DNA of 64,000 nucleotides. It comes from Channallabes apus (taxonomy: Eukaryota > Chordata > Actinopteri > Siluriformes > Clariidae). The position numbers were made by a program, and so were the translations under genes. Below, piece after piece: positions 1 to 11,300 of the stretch (position 1 is its first letter; each line of letters begins with the position of its first letter). The stretch spans positions 15,101,729 to 15,165,728 of the forward strand of contig CM060104.1 of assembly GCA_030522415.1 (NCBI GenBank), written 5' to 3'. The notes beneath the pieces are model-generated. The model saw nothing but the letters and a program-made list of their open reading frames with translations, was not told the DNA's origin and did no database searches.

Positions 1-293
1 CAACGTTCCTCCAGGACCAAGGTGCTACATGCAACATAAATTTACAACATAAATTAACAGAAAAACTAAACTAGCTAACTAAGAGGCCTAGAGAGGCCTA
101 GTTAGCTAGTTAGCGGAGACAAGACAGATTGATCTGACAAACATAAATTAACAACATAAATTAACAAAACCTAACTAGCTAAGGAAGACTATCTACGTTT
201 TTTTTTTTTATCTTATTTTTACAGACAACAGACGACATAAAGTGCACGTGCAAATGTGCAAACAAGAGCAACAAAGTGACAGTGCGACAAACA

Positions 294-362
294 CAACATA
301 ACATAACATAACATAACATAACATAACATAACATAACATAACATAACATAACATAACATAAT
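294..362. repeat. (ACATA)n pentanucleotide microsatellite
   Basis: About 13-14 units of ACATA/CATAA near the window start. Confidence 0.95.
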
Positions 363-364
363 AA

Positions 365-660
365 TATGGTGTTGAGGTGATGAGTTAATTAATTTTCTAT
401 ATCGCTTATCCATAGGGTCACAAGAGGCCTGGAGCCTATCCCAGAACATTTCTGGCATGAGGCAGAGTACTGCCTGGTAAGGGTGCCGATCCTTTGCAGG
501 GCACACACACTCATTCACACACTATCGGAAATTTGGAAACGGCAATTAGCCTAATCTGTTTGTCTGTGGACTGTGGGAGGAAACCGGAGTACCTGGGGGG
601 AAACCCACGAAGCAAGGAGAGAACATGCAAACTATATGTACACAGACCCGAGGCTTATTT
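365..660 (-). repeat. SINE-like dispersed repeat, copy a
   Basis: Carries the family's tail-to-middle part (TATATCGCTTATCCATAGGG...TGCAGGGCACACACACTCAT...TGGACTGTGGGAGGAAACC). Other copies or pieces lie at 2118-2320, 2598-2690, 3815-4010, 30455-30620, 32320-32343+32924-32985, 33205-33370 and 42040-42075. Confidence 0.6.
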
Positions 661-1239
661 ATTGAAATGCTGCAAGTTATTCTCATAAAGCGTCTTTACA
701 TAAAAACACATATATAAACATCCGCATGAACCTACAGTAATATTGGTATGAGTTGAGAGTAAGAGTTCGCCCTATTTTTGTATAGATTTCTTAAACTCTC
801 CTAAATATAACTAATTTCATGAACTGGTAAAGCTATAAGATATCAAAATATAAAATATTGAAAGATTGTGGCTGGCAAACCTCCCGTTAACTTTTAAAGA
901 AAATGTGTGGGGATACTCTTCGTAATGAAAACATTTCTACCTATAGCTATGGGTTTGTGTGTAAGACACCATCACTGCATGTACAAGGTGCTGACTGGAT
1001 GCCCAGTAATACGTATAATTTAAAAGCATATTATTTTGTCAAATACATGAACAGATACAAATTCTTTTTATTTGTGTAGTTGTTTATTATTTAACGCAAT
1101 ACAGTAAGACAATCCAAAACAAAATAGCAAGGGGTGGTAACAAATAACAAAAATTGTAATAAATAAAGAAGGAGCAGCTGTGTGTCCTTTTAAATACCGT
1201 TAAAAAAAAATAAATTTGTGGATGTCCAGTTCATTTTCG

Positions 1240-1822
1240 ACACTTTCTCGCTAGCGCCCTCTGGTGGAAAAACAACCCGGAAGAGTTGACTGTGTCTGAA
1301 ATATTTCTGGTACCACGTGCTGAACGGGTTGGCAACTGCCCCAGTGCATTCTGGTCTCTTCGTCATTGCATACTTCCTAAAGCATTTAGGACGCTCCGTC
1401 TTGTCTTATAAATCGTTATAAAAGTCTAAACGAAACGCATTTCATAAATGTCGTAGTGAGGGCATAACAGGAGTTTATGAAGAGCCGCTCGTCTTTTTTC
1501 GCTGTGCTTTAATAATATACTGCTTAGCAAGAGAGCTAAAGGTTTAGCTTACTGATTTTTATATGCAATCAAGTTTATTAGTTAGTTTTGTTCGACCTTG
1601 ATTTTTTTTTTTTTGTCTTATGTCTGTTTGTTTACAGATACATCGGGGAAACTTCGAGGAATTTACATTTACGTTGGACTTTTCCCCCCTCTCTCTTCTT
1701 AAAGACACTTGGACCAGTATACAGACTGTCGGGGCAGATCTGGAGGACGCACCTCTAGGTTTACTAACTGATATGTCGTAGAACAGGCGCTTGTAACAGG
1801 GCTTTGACCTTGTTCGGGTGAA
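1240..1822 (+). promoter_or_regulatory. mrs2 promoter / 5' UTR region (candidate)
   Basis: Upstream of the mrs2 ATG, this stretch has a CTCF-type motif (1252-1267) and an ETS-type CCCGGAAG (1276-1283) and looks less repetitive than its surroundings. A pyrimidine tract with TTTACAG ending at 1636 could be the acceptor of a 5' UTR exon. The transcription start is not visible. Confidence 0.45.
1252..1267 (-). promoter_or_regulatory. CTCF-type binding motif
   Basis: TAGCGCCCTCTGGTGG on + reads CCACCAGAGGGCGCTA on -, a close match to the vertebrate CTCF core consensus (CCASYAGRKGGCRS). It lies ~560 bp upstream of the mrs2 start codon. Motif match only; occupancy is unknown. Confidence 0.65.
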
Positions 1823-2030
1823 ATGGAGGCATGTGTGAGGTTTTTATGTCGTGAGGGTCCGCGGATAAACTCACTGAAATGTTTAACTCGCCGAATATTA
1901 AAGGGGTCAGGATCACCTCTGAGCCGTCCTCTCTGTGCTCATCACTCAGCAGCTGTGTGGACATGCAGACATCACAGGGGACATGTCCTGTCAGAGACAA
2001 CACGACTAACAAACACACCCAGACAAAGCA
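1823..2030 (+). CDS. mrs2: mrs2 coding exon 1
   Basis: Residues 1-69 plus one base. It starts at ATG 1823 and ends before the donor GTAAGTG at 2031. It encodes the basic mitochondrial leader. The open frame continues into the intron to about 2074 but that part is not coding. Confidence 0.88.
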
Positions 2031-5000
2031 GTAAGTGTGAGGAAACTGCTAATTGTATCACCATTGGGAAGTAAAGTAGTGCTTTTTAAATTTACCTATT
2101 TTTAAAAATATGGTCTTAACAGTAACATCTGGTTAGCACCGTCGGCTTGCACCTCCCAGGGTCAAGGGTTTGACTCCTGCCTCTGGTCCGTGTGCAGGGA
2201 GTTCGTCTATTCTTCCTCTACTTGGTGGCTCTCATCTGGGTCATCTGGTTTCCTCTCAGAGTCTAAAGACATGCAGATTAGGTTAATTGCCAGTGTGGCT
2301 GGGTGCCCTGCGATGGATTGACCCGTTCATGAACAATTTCCTTCTTTTTGAACGCGACTTAACATGACTCAGAAAAACGAGTAGTCTCAGAGAGTGATTC
2401 ATTAATTTTCTACTAGGTGCGCAAGCATTGCAAAACCTCCATAAGATATGTACAGGAAACAGCAATGAGTCTTCTAGTCCTAATCGTTCATTCTTTTGTC
2501 ACAAGATTCTCATAGACACTATGCAGTGCATTACACAGGAAACAGAATTGAGTGGTTCTTCTCATGAGTCTTCATGATCCAAACTTGCCATCACTAATTG
2601 ACCTTGTCCAGAGTTTACCCCGCCTTGTGGTATAGCCTCAAGAGCCCCATGAGTCTGTATACAGGATAGCGGTATAGAAGATTAATTAATGAAAACCTAA
2701 CATCATATAGGTTTATTATGGTTTACATGAATGTAAACCGTAATAAAATCCCATGTCAAACACTCAAGATGTTGGAACTATAACAACACGGCTGTAAATG
2801 CAAAATAAACTGTTTTTTTCTCCCATCAGCCCTCCTGTGTCGTGGCAGTGTTACAGACTCGTCACATACAGCTCTGTCCAGTGTGGCCCCTGTCTTTATA
2901 GTGGTAAGTTTACAATCCATGACAAACATGTGGACTAATTCGCTGTGAAATGCATTTATATTCAACTATGTTTGATGTGCTTAATGATTCTGGCAACATT
3001 TTGTTGTCTTTTTTTAAATTATTTTTTTTATAAGCAATTGTGTGTTTTGGAACCCATGGTATTTGATCAGAGTATCTTCTTCCTCCTCTTCTGGCTCCCA
3101 TTAGAGGTGGCCACAGCAGACCATTTGTCTCCAACTAACTCTTTCTACCACATCTTCCTTCGTCACTCCATCCTCCTGCATGTCCTCCCTCACCACATCC
3201 ATAACCCTTCTCTTGGGCCATCCTCTTGTCCCCCTGCCTGACCGCTCCATCTCTAACATTCTCCTCCTGAAATACCCCTCATCCCTTCTCTGCACATGTA
3301 TAAATAATCTTAAACTGGTCTCTCCAACTTTGTCCCCAAACCATCGTACCTGCATTGTCCCCCTAATATACTAATTCTTAATCCTGTTCATTCTTGCAAC
3401 TCCCAAAGCAAATTGCAGCATCTTCAGCTTTGACATCCAGCTATGTTTCCTGCCTTTTTTTTTTTATTTTTTTTTTTTTACCAGCAGCAACATCTCCAAA
3501 CCATACAACATTGTTGGTCTCACTACTGTCCTATAAAATTTCAATTTCATGTTTGGCAATAGCTGACAGAATTGTTTTCAGTAGAAATTAATTTCCATAA
3601 TTTTCACTGTGGTTATCTACAGGAAGTTATAAGGCATAATGTGTAATTTAGGTAATCGATCATGAAACATTGATGATAAACTATATTTCATCTAATCATA
3701 AAGTACGTTATTGCACAACTAAAAATCATGTAGTTGTAAATATTGTTGCGCAAGTTCAAGTGGGATTTTTTTTCCCATTAAGCAGATCTAATCCAAGTTG
3801 TTTTCAGTAAACATTATTTCATTGTCTATACCGCTTTATCCTGTATACAAAGATCTCCCAGGAGACTTGAGGCACAAGGCGGGGCACACCCTGGACAGGG
3901 TGCCAATCCATTGCAGGGCACACTCATGCACACACTACGGGCAGTTTGGGAACACCAATTAGCCCAATCCGCATGTCTTTGGACTGTGGGAGGAACAACC
4001 GTGTGGCCCTAAACATGTAACATAACTATGTCAAAGCTATGTAAACTCTTAAACTGCATGATTTAGAACAGTGTCTCTGTAACTCCCCGTCTTAGTAATC
4101 ATATCTTAAATGATTTTCTTCAACAGATGAAATTTGACCCTGAGGGGAATGTCACTTCTTTCGGTGAGTTGCAGTATTTATCTCCGACCAAGAAATGTAA
4201 CAAGAGTATTGATGCAAATGAACAACATGTGTATTATACAGTGGTGTGAAAAACTATTTGCCCCCTCCTAATTTCTTATTCTTTTGCATGTTTGTCACAC
4301 AAAATGTTTCTGATCATTAAACACATTTAACTATTAGTCAAAGATAACACAAGTAAACACAAAATGCAGTTTTTAAATGAGGGGTTTTATTATTTAGGGA
4401 GAAAAAAAATCCAAACCTACATGGCCCTGTGTGAAAAAGTAATTGCCCCCTGAACCTAATAACTGGTTGGGCCACCCTTAGCAGCAATAACTGCAATCAA
4501 GCGTTTGCGATAACTTGCAACGAGTCTTTTACAGCGCTCTGGAAGAATTTTGGCCCACTCATCTTTGCAGAATTGTTGTAATTCAGCTTCATTTGAGGGT
4601 TTTCTAGCATGAACCGCCTTTTTAAGGTCATGCCACAACATCTCAATAGGGTTCAGGTCAGGACTTTGACTAGGCCACTCCAAAGTCTTCATTTTGTTTT
4701 TCTTCAGCCATTCAGAGGTGGATTTGCTGGTGTGTTTTGGGTCATTGTCCTGCTGCAGCACACAAGATCGCTTCAGCTTGAGTTGACGAACAGATGGCCG
4801 GACATTCTCCTTCAGGATTTTTTGGTAGACAGTAGAATTCATGGTTCCATCTATCACAGCAAGCCTTCCAGGTCCTGAAGCAGCAGAACAACCCCAGACC
4901 ATCACACTACCACCACCATATTTTACTGTTGGTATGATGTTCTTTTTCTGAAATGCTGTGTTACTTTTACGCCAGATGTAACGGGACACGCACCTTCCAA

Positions 5001-8000
5001 AAAGTTAAACTTTTGTCTCGTCGGTCCACAAGGTATTTTCCCAAAAGTCTTGGCAATCATTGAGATGTTTTTTAGCAAAATTGAGACGAGCCTTAATGTT
5101 CTTTTTGCTTAAAAGTGGTTTGCGCCTTGGAAATCTGCCATGCAGGCCGTTTTTGCCCAGTCTCTTTCTTATGGTGGAGTCATGAACACTGACCTTAATT
5201 GAGGCAAGTGAGGCCTGCAGTTGTTTAGATGTTGTCCTGGGGTCTTTTGTGGCCTCTCGGATGAGTTGTCTCTGCGCTCTTGGGGTAATTTTGGTCGGCC
5301 GGCCACTCCTGGGAAGGTTCACCACTGTTCCATGTTTTTGCCATTTGTGGATAATGGCTCTCACTGTGGTTCGCTGGAGTCCCAAAGCTTTAGAAATGGC
5401 TTTATAACCTTTACCAGACTGATAGATCTCAATTACTTTTGTTCTCATTTGTTCCTGAATTTCTTTGGATCTTGGCATGATGTCTAGCTTTTGAGGTGCT
5501 TTTGGTCTACTTCTCTGTGTCAGGTAGCTCCTATTTAAGTGATTTCTTGATTGAAACAGGTGTGGCAGTAATCAGGCTTGGGGGTGACTACAGAAATTGA
5601 ACTCAGGTTTGATAAACCACAGTTAAGTTATTTTTTAACAAGGGGGGCAATCACTTTTTCACACAGGGCCATGTAGATTTGGAGTTTTATTTCTCCCTTA
5701 ATAACGTAAACCTTCATTTAAAAACTGCATTTTGTGTTCAATTATGTTATCTTTGACTAATAGTTAACGGTTTTTGATGAGCAGAAACATTTAAGTGTGA
5801 CAAACATACAAAAGAATAAGAAATCAGGAAGGGGGCAAATAGTTTTTCACACCACTGTACATGGGGGCAGTGGTGGCTCTGGATTTCTGATTGGAAGGTC
5901 GGGATCAAGTTCCAGGACCACCAAGTTGCCACTGTTGAGCCTAGACCCTATCTGCTTCTGTATTTTATAAGACACTGTATTTTGTCTGACCCAGCACTCT
6001 GAAGTGGAAAATGTGAAAAAGAAAATTGACTCTGCTGTAAAGTGTGACAAATAATTGAATTTTAATCTTAATACATATATTTTTCTTCAGAGAAAAAGAA
6101 AACAGAGGTCTATCAGGAACTTGGGTTGCAGGCAAGGGACCTGAGATTCCAACACCTCACCAGCATCACATCTCGAAATAATGCAATCATCATTCGCATG
6201 GAGGTAATCTATCTATTTATCTATCTACCTACCTAAACACCCACCCCACTTTCCTTCATACCCTCCTACCTTCCTACCTTCCCTAAGGATAACTTAAAAG
6301 CTATTAACATTTTGAATAATTCCAGACATCATTATAATGCAGTTAAATGCTCAAATCGGATTGGTCAGAATTTGTGCATTATTTTTGTATAACAGCACAG
6401 GTAGTCCTGTCTGTAATGTAAACAATATTGTTAGGTTAATATTGATGCACTGGTTCTAATACAGTTTTATAATTTTTATAGCTCAAACACAGCGGACACT
6501 CCACGTTAGGGCTGCACGATATTAGGAAAATATGCGATATTGTTGTTGAATATTGCGATGACGATATTTCTTGCAATATAAAATTTCCCTAGAGAAATGC
6601 ATTTTTTTATTATTATTATTGCCTATTTTTTAAAATGATTTATTTATATGTAATGATCATACTAAAATAAACAGGTAATAGATATTCGTCTGATGTAATT
6701 AAATCTAATTCAGGCTAAAAAGTGGCTAAACTATATGTCAAGGAAGTTGCAAATATTTAGACTTCAAAACACTATGAATGACTTAAAACCCTCAGCAGAT
6801 ATTCTGACTTCTGGTTTGCTGTTACTATAAACCTGCCAACACAATATGAATTACTTTCAAACATTACTTTTTTTTTTTTACGTGTAACCATACACTCATC
6901 AATAGTGTCTTAAAACAAGACCATCTTTTAAACAAAATATTCTCTTTGGCTTGCCTGTTCTTTTGTTTTGTTTTTAAAAAAAAATATATATTATTAAACA
7001 AAAATGAAATAAAAAAATACTATTTGTCTCACACACACACACGCGCATGCCATTATCACGATAACGATATTTTTTCGATATATCGTGCAGCCCTACTCCA
7101 CGTTATCAAAGACTTGCAATACATTTATATAAAAATATAATTCAGATAAAAACGCCACAGCATAGCTAAGAGTGAAGTTGGACTTTTAGCCAGCAGTGAT
7201 AAAAATGCTGTAAAGCAAGTGGTTTATTGTGAAACGGAATATGGCACAATTATCATTAAATTCTTATTATACTGGTTTCATAATCATTGGAAGTGAAAAT
7301 CATAACTGCAAATAAAATTTGATTAGTCACGCAGGTCTAGTCTTGATAACACTTTCACTGCATCATGCCGCATTACAAACCCTTTCCCCCATGTCTGCAT
7401 TATTTTCGTATAATAATACAGTCGGTCATATCCTTTTTTATCAGTTACAAAAAATATTGCTTCATCATACAGATGTAGTAGAAAATACTGCTCTAAATTG
7501 TCATGTACTATAGCAGATGATGAATAAAGGATTGCCTAATCTTATAATTTTTTTACTTTGGTTGATGGTCTGTAGTTAAATATGGAGCGATATCGCGGAC
7601 AATATTCAAATGCAATTTTGCTTTTTCACTTTCTCTGCGCCGCGTGTCAAGCTGGCCAAAATTCAAACGCAATAGCTAATCCATTTGCAATTGCATTTCC
7701 AACACGTTACACAGAAACCTGTCAATCAGCGTCAGGGGCGGGTCTATACTGTGGGGCGGCATTGTATGGGGAGTGACGTCACTCACAGTAGCCGACCAAG
7801 AGGGGGATATTAGAACAATGGAGGTGAACCGCGGTAAAGTTGGTGTTATGCGCTAAAATGCCCCCCTGCCACTGATTGCACCCCCACAAAATCTCTGTCA
7901 AATATTAGGACATCACAATCAAAAATTCATATTATTATTATCAAATATATTATATGAGTATTATCAAATACATTATTACTATTATAATTAACTCTAAGCA

Positions 8001-8249
8001 TGTGACATATTAATACACGGAAATTAAGACACATAATACAAATTCTCATATAATGTTTATTTTGTGGCACATTTATTTTTTGCAGGGGTTTGTCATGTAA
8101 TACAAAAATGTTTACACTAAGCAAATATTGTTTATGATGAAAAATTACACGAAGCGATTTTTATTATAAATAAGAAATATAAAAATATACATGTATATGA
8201 AAAAAATATATAATATATTTTTCCCCTATACTACATGTTTTTTTTTCTT

Positions 8250-8334
<85 letters not shown>

Positions 8335-11300
8335 CTTATTTTATAATCAAATTCGTTTGGTGCAATTTGTAAATCATAAACCTATTAATTTATGTTGTAA
8401 TATAATATTTGATAGAGGTTATGTTGGGGGGGGGGGGCAATCCGTGGCAGGGAGGCATTTTAGCGCATAATATTACAAAAAAATCAATAGCTTTTTTTAT
8501 GTGGATTACACGTGTAAAACCAGTTGTACTATAACCCACTCCTTCACTCCAAATTTGATTTCATTTTTATTTTATTTGTTTATTTATTTATTTTTTTATA
8601 ATAAAAAATGAACTGAATTAATATCAAACTGAATATTGCAAAGGGAAGGGTTGTAGTTATTAGCAAGGATAGAGTGCATTGTGGTACAGTTGGTTTTACA
8701 TTTTCTAAATGCTAAGTTTCTATAGCAAAAGAGTTATTGAATTCTGTTGATTTGTCATTTTTTGCAACTCATAATAGACTGTACCAAAGTGTAGTCATTT
8801 TCATACATATCTTTACAATTACAATAATTATTATTATTTTAATAATAAACACCCCAACTCTCATTTAACAAATTATGTTTTATTGCCACAAGAATTGTCT
8901 GTGTAATCATTTATTTTAAAATGTACATTGAAATATTTATTAATCAATTAAACAAATAAATAAACAAATAATCCATAATGTAGCCTAACAGTGTAATATG
9001 TTTGATGTCCTGTGAGGTATTTCTCTGTAATCTTGTGTATTCTTCTGTAAATAAACGCTTGGGTCTTGGTCATGCACTTTTTAGACGGTCCCTTAGTGAC
9101 TCCATCGGTATAAAGCGCCGGTACGCAGTGTTTCTGGAAGATTTAGCTCCAGCAGGCTGTAACAGGAGAAGATCTAAAAATATTTTTATTTGTAAAAACT
9201 TCTGTCCACTCCAGAGCAAGAAAATATGCGATTTGTAATTTTTGTGTTTATTTCTTGATAAACAAATGAGAGAATCTCGGTTCACCTCCATTGCTCTAAT
9301 ATCCCCCTCTTGGTCGGCGCCTGCGAGTGACGTCACTCCCCATACAATCCCGCCCCACAGTATAGACCCGCCCATGACGCTGATTGACAGGTTTCTGTGT
9401 AACGTGTTGGAAATGCAATTGCAAATGGATTAGCGATTGCGTTTGAATTTTGGCCGGCTTGAAAAAGCAAACGTGGTGATTGATTTTGCTATTTAAATAT
9501 GACCGGCTCATGACGTGTAAGACCTGGAAAATACAAATGCAAATGGACTTTGCTTTTTAATTTGAAATTTGGCAGTCAGTGTGCGCTCGCAAAGGCGAAA
9601 CAGCAAACGGTAATGCAAAGTTTGCAATTGCATTTGAATTATGGCACACTTTGTGCGTCCACATATGGGAAACGCAATTGCAAATGCAATTGCATTTGAA
9701 TATTGTCCGCGATATCGCTCCATATTTAAAGGATATGTGCTTTGCATAATTTTATACAAAGCATTTTTTTTTTTTAATCTGTCCTCAGTCCCTAAAAGCA
9801 GTAGTCACTCGAGAATCCCTGCTGGTATTGGATTTCCGTGGATTTGGGCTGGAGAAGTGGTTGGTTTTGGAGCTGGGCCCACAGTTAGCAGGAGATGGTG
9901 CTCTGGCCACCTATTCTCTTCCCTTCGAGTTTAGAGCCTTGGAGGCCATTCTTCAGCACAGGGTAAATGCTCGATCTTTAGTGACATTAACATTACACTT
10001 CAGTTCATTGCTAACATTTCACTAGAAGAACTTGCTTGCTTGTTATGTTGAAAGAATATTACTTTTCATCACATATTGACAGCATCTTACTCAATGACAT
10101 CAGTGTAAAGTTCAGTAAGGAGCCGATTTGTTCTTATGTAATTACATATAGATAAACATCCTCCAGGCGAGGATAAATGAGGTTCAACCACAAATATTAG
10201 ACTGCCTTGAGTCATTAGTGGACCCCAAGCTTCTTTCTGCAGATCGTAGTAAGCTACACATGCTTCTCCTCAACAGTAAGAGGTAAGAGTTTGGCAAGGA
10301 AAATCCATTATCTTATCCTCTATTTTATAAATATTGTGTCTCAGTTTCCAATTATATTTTCATGTAGTCTGTCTGAACTGGAGACAGACATTAAAGTATT
10401 TAAGGATAGCCTGCTGAAGATTCTGGATGAAGATGAGCTGATTGAGGAGCTGTGTCTCACCAAATGGACTGACCCCCGTGTGTTGTAGGTGGAATGCTTA
10501 TCAATTTTATTTCCATTATGGTAATCCATTAAAAGAAATACCTCAACAATAATATGTCTAATCATCAGTAATATTACCAGTGTCTTTTTCAGCTTAGTTC
10601 CATTTGCTTTTATGGGTGTGAATGTGTTTTTTGTATGTGGAGGCAGTGAGGAGAGCAGTTTGGAGTTGGATCATGTTCACGAGATGGAGTTACTCCTGGA
10701 GAACTATTTCATGCAGGCTGAGGAGCTGGGAAATAAAACTCGAGAACTGAAGGGGCTCATTGATGATTCAGAGAGTGTCATTTTCATCAACTTGGACAGG
10801 TACTGGAATGTATAAATGCCACCTACCATTTAAAAAAAAAAAAAAAACATTGAAAGATGGTACTTGATTCTGGAACATGCCATTTACACATTCATTTGGG
10901 ATAAATTAAGTATGTTTTGTTTTTCAGTCTTGACATTTAGAACAGTGTCACTTACTGTGTTTCTGTTACCATATTTGCACTAGTCATCGAAATGTGATGA
11001 TGCGCTTGAACCTCCAGCTCACCATGGGAACCTTCTCCCTTTCCTTATTTGGTCTGATGGGAGTGGCCTTTGGCATGAATTTGATGTCTTCATTTGAAGA
11101 GGTATGTAGATTTGTTAGATTACAGGTTCATGTCTTGGAATGGCAGCAGTATTGAACTATGTGTAAGGCAGCACATACTTTAATATGTTTTCTACAGATA
11201 TTGGTGTTTTGGAGTGTTTATGGACTCATTTTGTTTTTGTCTGTTTCATAGGATCCCCGTGCATTCTGGTTAGTGACAGGAATCATGTTCCTAGGCAGTG

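Larger units (their letters stand above)
1..1239. other. 5' flank of mrs2, no gene seen
   Basis: AT-rich. It holds a short palindrome (69-81 / 99-111), the ACATA microsatellite and one SINE-like copy (365-660). The rest shows no gene or repeat that I recognise. Confidence 0.5.
7580..9725. mobile_element. TTAA-flanked element with long inverted termini
   Basis: 2146 bp between TTAA duplications (7576-7579, 9726-9729) in mrs2 intron 4. The ends ATATGGAGCGATATCGCGGA and its complement begin inverted arms of roughly 250 bp (left, 7580-7835) and 450 bp (right, 9280-9725, partly rearranged). TTAA duplications occur in piggyBac and Kolobok elements. The ends do not look like canonical piggyBac (CCC...), so the superfamily is open. 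No transposase is visible. Each arm carries a TGACGTCA. Confidence 0.75.

Noticed and set aside
4609..5487. Plus-strand frames of ~88 codons opposite the Tc1 transposase (also at 36483, 37115 and 47554)
   Set aside because: Antisense shadows of the transposase, repeated in each copy.
10612..10815. Open frame starting at ATG 10612 as a possible alternative mrs2 start
   Set aside because: The first residues are intron sequence. A CAG acceptor at 10646 joins exon 7 in frame and matches the MRS2 protein.
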